Positions 1 to 6,838 of a DNA stretch of 26,818 bases are shown one piece after another. Each line of letters begins with the position of its first letter. Position 1 is the first letter of the stretch. This DNA comes from a virus. The position numbers were made by a program, and so were the translations under genes. The notes under the pieces are model-generated. The model was given only the letters and a program-made list of their open reading frames with translations. It ran no database searches and had not been told where the DNA came from. Where the stretch lies: positions 1 to 26,818 of IMG/VR virus record IMGVR_UViG_3300038701_001591. One strand, 5' to 3'.

Positions 1-210
1 GGAGACATTCCCAAGGTATTTAACACCATGATCCAAGCTGAGTCTCGTGGCTTTGGCGACAATGTCAAGCGTACAATTGTCACAAAGTCCACTGGCTACA
101 TGGACCTGAAAACCACAATGCCTTGGGCATTTGACAAAACCCTCCCACTTGAAACTGGGATGGCAACAATTTTCGAGACAGTAACTGGCCGAAAGCCAGA
201 CTCGAAATAA
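1..210 (+). CDS. RecA/AAA-type ATPase, C-terminal fragment (possible Sak4-like recombinase)
   Basis: The reading frame is open at the left edge and ends with TAA at 208-210, so only the last 69 residues are seen. The fragment has no P-loop; that part would lie upstream of the window. The residues around GDIPKVFN, the basic stretch NVKRTIVTK and the tail LETGMATIF resemble the C-terminal part of phage AAA_24/RecA-like nucleotide-binding proteins, some of which are Sak4-like single-strand annealing proteins. This is recognition by resemblance only. The gene directly precedes a DUF669-like ssDNA-binding protein, a pairing typical of phage recombination modules, which supports the call. A Met at 28-30 is internal and not the real start. 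Confidence 0.45.
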   Translation, partial: GDIPKVFNTMIQAESRGFGDNVKRTIVTKSTGYMDLKTTMPWAFDKTLPLETGMATIFETVTGRKPDSK

Positions 211-239
211 GGCAGGGCATTCCGTCTTTCCTTAATCCC

Positions 240-251
240 GCGCTGCAGCGC
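240..251. other. 12-bp perfect palindrome in the intergenic gap
   Basis: GCGCTGCAGCGC is its own reverse complement. It lies 29 bases after the ATPase stop and 24 bases before the ssDNA-binding protein start, upstream of the AGGAG ribosome binding site near 264-268. It could fold into a short GC-rich hairpin in RNA or be a dimeric operator. There is no U-tract after it, so it is not a standard terminator. The rest of the 211-275 gap shows nothing else that I recognise. Confidence 0.3.
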
Positions 252-275
252 ATAACTAAATCCTAGGAGATAACA

Positions 276-746
276 ATGGATTTTAATTCCGCACTTGATA
301 CAAAAGCCTCTGACGTTGAGAAGCCACCAGTCATGCCGCAAGGCACGTACATCTGGAAGGTCTCGAAGGTTCCCTCTCTGTCCACCAGCAAGTCGGGCGA
401 ATGGTCTATCGTTGAGTTCCCGATCCGTGGTGTACAGGCTGAGGACGACGTGGACCCGGATGAGCTGGAAGAGTTCGGCGGCGTCGGTTCCGCCATCAAC
501 CGGATCAGCTTCATGGCACCGACAGCCGACACACCCGAGGGCGAGGCCGATCGCAAGAAAGCAATGTACCGCATCAAGAAATTCTGCCAAGAGACACTCC
601 GTGTCGACGCAGACGACAATGCGACTTTGCGCGAATTGCTTGACGCCTCTGTCGAATGTCAGTTCCTGGCCCAGGCCGCATGGCGCATGTCCGATGATGG
701 TGAGGAAACTTACATCGACGTGAAGAACTACGCAGCGTTGGATTAA
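276..746 (+). CDS. Putative phage ssDNA-binding protein (DUF669-like)
   Basis: A 156-residue acidic protein with a strong AGGAGA ribosome binding site 5-10 bases upstream of its ATG. The pattern fits the DUF669 family of phage ssDNA-binding proteins, which are predicted OB folds. It has an N-terminal GTYIWKV strand (about residues 24-30), a TSKSGEWSIVEFPIRG segment (about 37-52), a helix around AMYRIKKFCQETL, and a late strand (ECQFLAQ) followed by YIDVKNYAALD. It follows the recombinase-like ATPase and precedes the methyltransferase, so a role in replication or recombination on ssDNA is likely. The 85-90 region is rich in Asp and Glu (DDVDPDELEEF), as in many phage SSB-like proteins, though here the acidic stretch is internal. 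Function is inferred from resemblance and position. Confidence 0.6.
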   Translation: MDFNSALDTKASDVEKPPVMPQGTYIWKVSKVPSLSTSKSGEWSIVEFPIRGVQAEDDVDPDELEEFGGVGSAINRISFMAPTADTPEGEADRKKAMYRIKKFCQETLRVDADDNATLRELLDASVECQFLAQAAWRMSDDGEETYIDVKNYAALD

Positions 747-766
747 TCTGGCATTGCCTTAACTCA

Positions 767-790
767 GGGCGGGGGTTAATTCCCCCGTCT
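767..790 (+). terminator. GC-rich hairpin, possible attenuator
   Basis: CGGGGG (770-775) pairs with CCCCCG (782-787) around a TTAATT loop. The stem can extend by G.T, G-C and G.T pairs to about 9 bp. The downstream bases CTTACCTCGTTC are pyrimidine-rich but not a run of T, so a complete intrinsic terminator is doubtful; partial termination or transcript stabilisation is more likely. It fills the gap between the ssDNA-binding protein and the ParB-methyltransferase gene. Confidence 0.45.
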
Positions 791-801
791 TACCTCGTTC
801 T

Positions 802-807
802 AAAGGA
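802..807 (+). promoter_or_regulatory. Ribosome binding site that selects a GTG start
   Basis: AAAGGA at 802-807 is the only Shine-Dalgarno-like sequence here. It runs into the ATG at 807-809, which leaves no spacing for that start, but it sits 8 bases before the in-frame GTG at 816. This favours GTG 816 as the true start of the ParB-methyltransferase gene. Confidence 0.6.
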
Positions 808-815
808 TGAACTTC

Positions 816-2168
816 GTGAGCATTGAATACCGTACAGTCCCAATTGAGTCTATCATCGTCCACCGGGCTGCGCGCCAACGTCGGGAACTTCCTGCCCTTG
901 ACCAACTCGCTGAGAGCATTTCCCGCATCGGCGTAATCAATCCTCCCGTGGTTAATCAAGACCTTGAGCTAATCGCAGGCGAACGTCGCTTCACAGTCTG
1001 TCGTGACATCCTTCACCACACTCACATAACCGTAGCGGTACGCGAGACCGAGGCCACACATGAAGAACGGTTCATCGAGCTGGCCGAGAATGTAGAGCGG
1101 GAAGAGCTGGACTGGAAGGATAAGTGCTTTGCAGTGGAGGAATACCACAACCTACGCATTTCCGCCGAGGAGGAATGGACTGTAGGCATGACTGCCGAGG
1201 CACTTGGCATCGACCTATCCACAGCCGCTCGCCACATTAATCTTGCCGCCGAACTTAACGCAGGCACAAAACTTATTTGCGAAGCCGACAAGTACTCCGT
1301 AGCCCGAAACATTCTCGAGCGCCTTCGCGAACGTCGTGCTCAAGCAGACCAAGATCGACTCGAGGCAATGATCAACGGCGAACCTGCTCCAGAGGTGGAA
1401 GAAGAGTTGGATGTATCCGATCTACTTTCTGAACCTGATACTCCCACTCCCACTCCCATCATTCCCAACGAACCCGAGACTTCCCCTAACCCTTTCCGTT
1501 GCACAGACTTTCACGTCTTCGTTGACAACTACAAAGGGGAGAAGTTTAACTTCATCCACTGTGACTTCCCTTATGGCGTTAATGCAAATAAGCACAAGCA
1601 AGGGGCGTCAGATAAATTCGGAGGATATGCGGATAGCGCAGACGTTTACTTCGCCTTACTTTCCTCCCTATCTCGCGCAATGAAAAACGTGGTATCCCCT
1701 TCGGCCCACCTCATGTTCTGGTACAGCATGGATCACCACAATACCACCGTGCAGGCACTCACCGACATGGGCTGGAAGGTAAACCCCTTTCCCCTTATCT
1801 GGTTTCGCAATGATAACTCCGGCATCATGCCAGACCCCAAACGTGGCCCTCGCCGCAATTATGAAACCGCATTGATCGCCAGTCGCAATGATCGCAAGAT
1901 CATCCAAGGTGTCTCCAACGTATCCGCTCACCCAAACACCAAACACATTCACATGAGTGAGAAGCCGATCCCAGTCCTCAAGCATTTCTTCCGCATGTTC
2001 GTGGATGAAACTACCCGAATGCTCGACCCAACTATGGGCAGCGGCAATGCAGTTGTCTTGGCCGAACACCTTGGCGCTTTCGCTCGCGGCCTTGAGCGGG
2101 ATAAAGAGTTCTACAACAACGCTCGCAACGCTTACATGCGCGGCGACTACGACTTGGAGGATTTTTAA
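816..2168 (+). CDS. ParB-domain / beta-class DNA methyltransferase fusion
   Basis: From the GTG at 816 the protein is 450 residues; the ATG at 807 would add three. The first about 95 residues are a ParB/Sulfiredoxin-type domain with the signature LIAGERR (GERR at 55-58), followed by a helix-turn-helix-like stretch (TAEALGIDLSTAARHI, about 125-145). A Pro- and Thr-rich linker (TPTPTPIIP) leads to a DNA methyltransferase. Motif IV appears as DFPYG (Asp250) and the SAM-binding motif as LDPTMGSG (Asp404). Motif IV before motif I is the beta-class order, used by N6-adenine and N4-cytosine enzymes. The canonical DPPY has Phe instead of the first Pro. No restriction endonuclease is nearby, so this is probably an orphan methyltransferase protecting or marking phage DNA, with the ParB domain giving DNA binding. 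Target sequence unknown. Confidence 0.85.
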   Translation: MSIEYRTVPIESIIVHRAARQRRELPALDQLAESISRIGVINPPVVNQDLELIAGERRFTVCRDILHHTHITVAVRETEATHEERFIELAENVEREELDWKDKCFAVEEYHNLRISAEEEWTVGMTAEALGIDLSTAARHINLAAELNAGTKLICEADKYSVARNILERLRERRAQADQDRLEAMINGEPAPEVEEELDVSDLLSEPDTPTPTPIIPNEPETSPNPFRCTDFHVFVDNYKGEKFNFIHCDFPYGVNANKHKQGASDKFGGYADSADVYFALLSSLSRAMKNVVSPSAHLMFWYSMDHHNTTVQALTDMGWKVNPFPLIWFRNDNSGIMPDPKRGPRRNYETALIASRNDRKIIQGVSNVSAHPNTKHIHMSEKPIPVLKHFFRMFVDETTRMLDPTMGSGNAVVLAEHLGAFARGLERDKEFYNNARNAYMRGDYDLEDF

Positions 2169-2398
2169 TGACGGACTATACCAACCCTGCAAAGCGCCCG
2201 ACGTTTGACATCAAGCTGGTGCCGCATACAGTCTGGGAGAATGATGAACTGGGTAAGCCTATCAAGAAAGTGAAATGGCGGGCAGACCTATTTGTTATGC
2301 GTGTTACAGGAATTGATGAAGATCATCACGCAATTGGTGAGACACCTTCCGGTGCATTGCTTGAACTCGCCTTGTACTACAAAGAACTTCAGCTATGA
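2168..2398 (+). CDS. Hypothetical 76-aa protein
   Basis: Not recognised. The ATG overlaps the methyltransferase TAA by one base (TAATG) and has a good GGAGG site at 2156-2160, so it is probably translated and coupled. Its own stop overlaps the next start (ATGA at 2395-2398). The protein is small and soluble with no membrane segment. It looks beta-strand rich, with alternating hydrophobic residues such as WRADLFVMRVTGI. The position between the methyltransferase and the exonuclease suggests an accessory role in DNA metabolism, but nothing in the sequence shows which. Confidence 0.7.
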   Translation: MTDYTNPAKRPTFDIKLVPHTVWENDELGKPIKKVKWRADLFVMRVTGIDEDHHAIGETPSGALLELALYYKELQL

Positions 2399-3432
2399 CT
2401 GACCTTCTCATAGTCGGAGACTTTATGTCCCGCAAAGATATGGAAGAGGGCGGTATCTTCTCCGACGGCCTCGGCAAGATGCTGAAAGCATTCCTCCGCG
2501 AGCGAGGTATCGACCCACGTTCCGTTGAGTTCTACAACGTAATGAATGACGTGCCTTCACCTCGCGCCACCTTGGATCAGTTGCTCGGCAAGAAAACTGA
2601 GGGCATTCCAAACATGAAGCATATTAAGAAAGGGAAGTACGTTAAGGCTGAGTACCTCCCCCACGTGGAGAAACTTTGGCGCAAGGTAAACTACCTCAAG
2701 CCCAACCTTATCCTTGCGCTTGGAGACCTACCCACATGGGCGTTGTGCAAAGGGGACAACCCTATCGACTCAGCCCGTGGCCGGATCACAGAGGGCAACA
2801 GCGCTATCGGCGGACGCAAGGTACTTCCCACCTATAACATTAAGCAGGTTGTCGCCGACTGGGCGCTTAGAGTAATCCTATTCTCCGATCTAGAGAAAGC
2901 CGCACGGGAGATGTGCTTCCCAGAAATGCGGCGACCCCAGCGCTTCCTTCACATCGCGCCTTCTCTCGAGGATATGGAGGACTTCTACAACGAGTATCTT
3001 GTGCCCTGTACTCATATCGCCAGTGACATTGAAACCAAAGGCACCATGATCACCTGTGTTAGCTTTGCCCCAACGGAGGACCGAGCCCTTGTCGTACCCT
3101 TCTACTCTCAACAGTCTGCCGATGGTAATTATTGGCCCAGTGCTAAGGAGGAAGCCCTCGCTTGGAGATTTGTACAACGTTGCCTCTCCATGGGTAAGGT
3201 CGTCGGTGGACAGAATTACCAATACGACATGCAATATGAGTGGCGTGAAATGGGGATACCAAATCCTGATTTTGGATACGATACTATGCTTCTCCACCAT
3301 GTCCTTCAGCCAGAACTCCGCAAGGGCTTGGGCTTCCTTGCCTCCATATACACCGATGAGATAGCTTGGAAAGGGATGCACAAAGTATCCGCCAGCGACC
3401 GTACAACTAAGAAAGGAGATGGAGATGAGTGA
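2395..3432 (+). CDS. UDG-like domain fused to the N-terminal part of a PolA 3'-5' exonuclease
   Basis: 345 residues in two parts. Residues 1 to about 170 have the uracil-DNA glycosylase-like fold seen at the N-terminus of some phage family A polymerases such as SPO1. Signs are LLIVGDFM at the start, NLILALGDLPTWAL, ARGRI and VLPTYN. The family-4 motif with His (T-x-H-P) is TYNIK here, so glycosylase activity is doubtful. From about residue 195 comes a DnaQ-like exonuclease: Exo I is SDIET (Asp211, Glu213) and Exo II is NYQYD (Asn274 to Asp278), followed by a YDTMLLHHVL helix. The protein ends before the Exo III Tyr-x3-Asp motif, which is encoded at the start of the polymerase gene at 4061. 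Start and stop are both overlapped by neighbours. Probably works as a complex with that polymerase. Confidence 0.85.
   Translation: MTDLLIVGDFMSRKDMEEGGIFSDGLGKMLKAFLRERGIDPRSVEFYNVMNDVPSPRATLDQLLGKKTEGIPNMKHIKKGKYVKAEYLPHVEKLWRKVNYLKPNLILALGDLPTWALCKGDNPIDSARGRITEGNSAIGGRKVLPTYNIKQVVADWALRVILFSDLEKAAREMCFPEMRRPQRFLHIAPSLEDMEDFYNEYLVPCTHIASDIETKGTMITCVSFAPTEDRALVVPFYSQQSADGNYWPSAKEEALAWRFVQRCLSMGKVVGGQNYQYDMQYEWREMGIPNPDFGYDTMLLHHVLQPELRKGLGFLASIYTDEIAWKGMHKVSASDRTTKKGDGDE
3412..3418 (+). promoter_or_regulatory. Ribosome binding site of the 95-aa gene
   Basis: AAAGGAG at 3412-3418 lies inside the end of the exonuclease gene, 6 bases before the ATG at 3425. A second in-frame ATG at 3419 directly abuts the site and is too close. 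This fixes the start of the next gene at 3425. Confidence 0.6.
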
Positions 3433-3712
3433 CTCTATTATCAAACTCGGCACAATGGAAACCTTAACAATCCAGGACCACAGCGCCGCCGACTTCAACG
3501 TAGGGCAGTACACGATGGACGTGAATGTGGAGGAAAATTTCCTTCGTGCCAGCTCCGACAAGCCGGCTTTCATTAAGCACCAAATTTCATCCTACTTGGC
3601 GCACTGCATTCAGGAAACCACTGTCCCCTCTCACCTTTGGTTCTTCACGCCCGAGCCAGTCGTACTCAAGAACATTCCATCCTTCCCGCAAGTTTTGCTA
3701 TTCGGAGTTTAA
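3425..3712 (+). CDS. Hypothetical 95-aa protein between the two polymerase pieces
   Basis: Not recognised. The gene overlaps the end of the exonuclease gene by 8 bases in another frame and has a convincing AAAGGAG site. The protein has a beta-rich N-terminal half (METLTIQDHSAADFNVG, then YTMDVNV) and a more helical middle (AFIKHQISSYLAHCIQ). It has no membrane segment, zinc site or nuclease motif that I can see, and it does not look like a HNH or GIY-YIG homing endonuclease. Its place between two halves of one enzyme is the main point of interest. It could be a replication accessory protein or a passenger gene. Confidence 0.65.
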   Translation: MSDSIIKLGTMETLTIQDHSAADFNVGQYTMDVNVEENFLRASSDKPAFIKHQISSYLAHCIQETTVPSHLWFFTPEPVVLKNIPSFPQVLLFGV

Positions 3713-3713
3713 C

Positions 3714-4064
3714 ATGATCTACCTAGCCTCCCCATACTCCCACCCCGATCCAAGCGTGATCGAGTCTCGCGTAGAGCAGACCAAACAAGCGATGTATCAA
3801 TTGCTATCCCAAGGCTACGTTATCTTCTCCCCTATTCTAATGCTGCACGAAACCTGCAAGTCGTACAACATGCCGGGCGAAGCAAAGGATTGGGTTGAGT
3901 TTAATTCTGTCTTCCTCTCACGCAGTGACTCCATGTTTGTTCTCTGCATCGAAGGCTGGCGACAAAGCGTAGGCATCGGACATGAGATACTAGAAGCGCA
4001 ACTAGGCGGTGTTCCAGTCCACTACGTAGACGTGCTTGGAAATTTTGTGGAGCCACTTCTATGA
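3714..4064 (+). CDS. DUF1937 family protein
   Basis: 116 residues starting MIYLASPYSHPDP, the characteristic beginning of DUF1937, a small Rossmann-like family related to nucleoside 2-deoxyribosyltransferase-like proteins (a similarity of fold; activity is not shown for this protein). Other matching features are the VESRVEQT-type helix (residues about 17-25), VIFSPILMLHE, a SDSMFVL strand and the HEILEAQ helix near the C-terminus. The ATG lies 1 base after the upstream TAA, and the stop overlaps the polymerase start as ATGA. Such genes are common in phage nucleotide-metabolism regions, so a role in nucleotide turnover is possible. A longer frame from 3525 is possible but would run through the upstream gene and has no reason to be used. 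Confidence 0.8.
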   Translation: MIYLASPYSHPDPSVIESRVEQTKQAMYQLLSQGYVIFSPILMLHETCKSYNMPGEAKDWVEFNSVFLSRSDSMFVLCIEGWRQSVGIGHEILEAQLGGVPVHYVDVLGNFVEPLL

Positions 4065-5626
4065 AGATCATCGACACCAGCCAACTTGTCACCGACGAAC
4101 AACTCGCAGCCCTCACTCCCGATGAAACCTATTGGGTGTACAATGGGCTTGACTCCTGTATCACCGAGGAAATTCGGCAGAAACTTACCGCCCAGTTGGA
4201 CGACGTAACTCGCCCCATGTACGAGCACACCATTCGTATGCAGGCTCCTATCATGGACATGATGCTGCGAGGGATTAAGGTAGATGAAAGCAACCGTAAG
4301 GCTGCCCTTGCTAAAGCCGAGCACGAAAAGCGGCGGCTTCAAGACCTCCTCAATCGCTTGACTAAGGAGGGGCTGGGCTTGGAAAAACCACTAAACCCCG
4401 GTTCCCATACACAGGTAAAGTGGTTCTTCTACGAGTTCCTTGGCCTCAAGGTAATCAAAAAGCGCAACACCAAAGGCTTCTATGCCCCGGCAGCAGATAG
4501 GGAAACCCTTGAAAAACTCCAGCAGTACTTCATCGCCCAACCATTCGTTCAGCTTATTCTCGCCCTCCGCGATCAGAGAAAGATCATTGGCTTTATCAAA
4601 ACTCCGACAGACCCTGATGGTAAACTACGCTGTAGTTTCAGCTTGGCAGGCACAAATACGGGAAGACTTAACTCTTCCTTCTCCGACTTCGGAACAGGCA
4701 CCAACCTCCAAAACGTAGACAACAACTTGCGCTACATGTTCATCGCGGATAAGGGGAAAATCCTTGTTAACATCGACCTCGAACAAGCAGACTCGCGCAA
4801 CGTTGGAGCGCTTTGTTGGGACTATTTCTACGACGATCATGGACCCGAGTTTGCTGGAAGCTATCTGGACGCTTGCGAGTCAGGCGACCTTCACACTACG
4901 GTTTGCAGAATGGGGTGGACCCACTTGGATTGGCCAGAGGACCGTGCGCTATGGCGCCCTGTTGCAGATGGATTGGCCTACCGTACTTTCTCTTACAGGG
5001 ACATGGCGAAGAAGCTGGGACATGGAACTAATTATTATGGCCAGCCTCCCACCATGTCAATGCACACGAAAATTCCCGTCGCGGAAATCGTATCTTTCCA
5101 GCACAACTACTTTGGCGCTTTCCCCTGTATCCCTGCGTGGCACAAGGAAACAATCCACAGGCTACAAACTACAGGGCAGCTTACTCACCTATTCGGAAGG
5201 CGGAGAAGTTTCTTCAAGCGATTGGACGACCAGTCTACAATTAATGCTGCGATCGCGTACTGCCCACAAGGCATGACGGGGGAGGAGATTAACCACGGCA
5301 TTCTTAACTTATTCACTCATCCCGATATCGAGTTGCTTATCCAGGTTCACGACTCAATCCTCTTCCAAGTCCCTATAGACAAAGTCAACGCGCTTGTGCC
5401 TATCGCACTCGAATTGCTTAAGGTAGAAATAGAGCTTCGCGGCGGGCGCAAATTCCACGTACCCCTTGAGGCGGAGACGGGATATAATTGGGGCAAGCGG
5501 AAACTTAACAAAGACGGCAGCCTCAAGCAGAATGAATACGGCCTAACCACATGGACAGGGGAAGAAACCCGATCCCCTCCACGAAAACTAATGCAGAAGC
5601 AAGTGACACTTGCAGAGTATCTCTAA
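4061..5626 (+). CDS. Family A DNA polymerase, polymerase piece carrying Exo III
   Basis: 521 residues. The protein starts in the exonuclease domain: Exo III is YNGLD (Tyr27, Asp31), the partner of Exo I and II on the protein encoded at 2395-3432. The polymerase fold follows. Motif A is NIDLEQADSR (Asp239). Motif B, the O-helix, is RDMAKKLGHGTNYYG, with Arg313 and Lys317; His321 occupies the position of Escherichia coli Phe762, and Tyr325 that of Tyr766. Motif C is QVHDS (His430, Asp431). All polymerase catalytic residues are present, so this is the replicative polymerase. It is short because the Exo I and II part is on a separate gene. The ATG overlaps the DUF1937 stop (ATGA), with a GGAG site about 10 bases upstream. 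A Lys-rich C-terminal tail after the fold is of unknown use. Confidence 0.93.
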   Translation: MKIIDTSQLVTDEQLAALTPDETYWVYNGLDSCITEEIRQKLTAQLDDVTRPMYEHTIRMQAPIMDMMLRGIKVDESNRKAALAKAEHEKRRLQDLLNRLTKEGLGLEKPLNPGSHTQVKWFFYEFLGLKVIKKRNTKGFYAPAADRETLEKLQQYFIAQPFVQLILALRDQRKIIGFIKTPTDPDGKLRCSFSLAGTNTGRLNSSFSDFGTGTNLQNVDNNLRYMFIADKGKILVNIDLEQADSRNVGALCWDYFYDDHGPEFAGSYLDACESGDLHTTVCRMGWTHLDWPEDRALWRPVADGLAYRTFSYRDMAKKLGHGTNYYGQPPTMSMHTKIPVAEIVSFQHNYFGAFPCIPAWHKETIHRLQTTGQLTHLFGRRRSFFKRLDDQSTINAAIAYCPQGMTGEEINHGILNLFTHPDIELLIQVHDSILFQVPIDKVNALVPIALELLKVEIELRGGRKFHVPLEAETGYNWGKRKLNKDGSLKQNEYGLTTWTGEETRSPPRKLMQKQVTLAEYL

Positions 5627-5635
5627 GGAAAACTG

Positions 5636-6838
5636 ATGCCTAGAAAGCTGGACAATTGGGTAGACGCCTTCGTGGACTACACGGACAACCTACCCTCGCC
5701 AGAACTTTTTCGTAAGTGGTGTGCGATTAGCTGCGTTGCGGGTGTGCTTGAGCGCAAGACATGGGTAACTGCTATGGGCAGTGCTCTCTACCCTACCATG
5801 TACATCATCCTCGTGGCCCCACCGGGAGTGGGTAAGACTGTGGTAACCTCCCTTGTCCGTAAAATCTGGGCGGAAATTCCTGACCAATACCTTGCCGCAA
5901 GCAGTGTAACCAAGGCCTCTCTGATCGACGACTTGCGGGAAGCAGAGCGCACTATCATCCGGCCACAAGAAACGCCGAGCACGCAAGTATTCCACTCCCT
6001 CAAAATCGCGGCCAACGAACTAGGGGTGTTTATCCCCAGCTACGAAAACGATTTTATGAACGTGCTTACAGACATCTACGATGGGCATGGGTATTCCGAA
6101 CGTCGCCGCACAAAAGACATCAACTTCAACCTCGAGAAACCTCAGATCAATTTCCTTGCCGCTACCACTCCCGGATACCTTAACAACATGCTGCCGGAAG
6201 GCGCTTGGGATCAGGGCTTTCTTTCCCGCACCATGCTTGTGTACTCCGGAGACCTTCGCCTGATCTCTCCCTTCTCCAACCTTCGCACAAAGACGGATGA
6301 GCTTAAGCCCCTTGTGGCCGATCTTAAGTCAATCGCCCTCATGTACGGTGAATTCAAATTCGAGGAAGAAGCTGCTAACGCCCTTGTCCAGTGGCACCTT
6401 GGTGGCGGGAAGCCTACCCCAGACCACCCCAAACTGCACAACTACCTAACCCGGCGTACATCGCACTTGATTAAACTTTGCATGATCGCCAGTGCTGCGT
6501 CCGGCCCCGGCTTCACAATCACCCTTGACCATTACACAACCGCGATGGACTGGCTTATTGAACTCGAGCACTATATCCCCGACATTTTCAAGTCAATGCA
6601 GACGGGTGGCGATAGCAAGGCCATCGAGGACACATGGTACTTTGCGATGAAGCTGTATGCCTCAACCAAAAAACCAATTGAAGAACGGAAGATTATACAG
6701 TACCTGCAACAGCGTGTGCCCGCCCACAGCATTGATCAAGTGATCACTATCATGCTCCGGGCGAAGCTTATGCAAGAGGTTGAGGTGAATAAGATCGGAA
6801 AATGCTACATCCCGAAAAGCGCCCCTACGGATATTTAA
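5636..6838 (+). CDS. DUF3987-like P-loop helicase/ATPase
   Basis: 400 residues. The Walker A motif is APPGVGKT (residues 61-68). An acidic residue in AANELGVF (Glu128) is the likely Walker B-type residue, and FLSRTMLVYSG is a typical downstream motif with a possible arginine finger. This is the pattern of DUF3987 ATPases, which in phages sit with DNA polymerases and are thought to act as replicative helicases; here that is inferred from context. The last about 60 residues (EERKIIQYLQ to IMLRAKLMQEVEV) look like a winged-helix domain. The ATG lies 9 bases after the polymerase stop with an AAGGAAAA site. The TAA stop overlaps the TAA of the convergent tail-spike gene. Confidence 0.75.
   Translation: MPRKLDNWVDAFVDYTDNLPSPELFRKWCAISCVAGVLERKTWVTAMGSALYPTMYIILVAPPGVGKTVVTSLVRKIWAEIPDQYLAASSVTKASLIDDLREAERTIIRPQETPSTQVFHSLKIAANELGVFIPSYENDFMNVLTDIYDGHGYSERRRTKDINFNLEKPQINFLAATTPGYLNNMLPEGAWDQGFLSRTMLVYSGDLRLISPFSNLRTKTDELKPLVADLKSIALMYGEFKFEEEAANALVQWHLGGGKPTPDHPKLHNYLTRRTSHLIKLCMIASAASGPGFTITLDHYTTAMDWLIELEHYIPDIFKSMQTGGDSKAIEDTWYFAMKLYASTKKPIEERKIIQYLQQRVPAHSIDQVITIMLRAKLMQEVEVNKIGKCYIPKSAPTDI

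Noticed and set aside
96-590. 164-aa open frame on the - strand
   Set aside because: Spans the gap and the ssDNA-binding protein in antisense without a ribosome binding site or recognisable domain.
2890-3573. 227-aa open frame on the - strand
   Set aside because: Lies opposite the exonuclease motifs Exo I and II, which are clearly in the + frame.
3350-4061. Intein or split intein joining the polymerase halves
   Set aside because: The two pieces and the genes between them are in different frames with their own starts and stops, and no Cys/Ser-start or His-Asn-end intein boundary is visible. An RNA intron is not fully excluded and is listed as a check.
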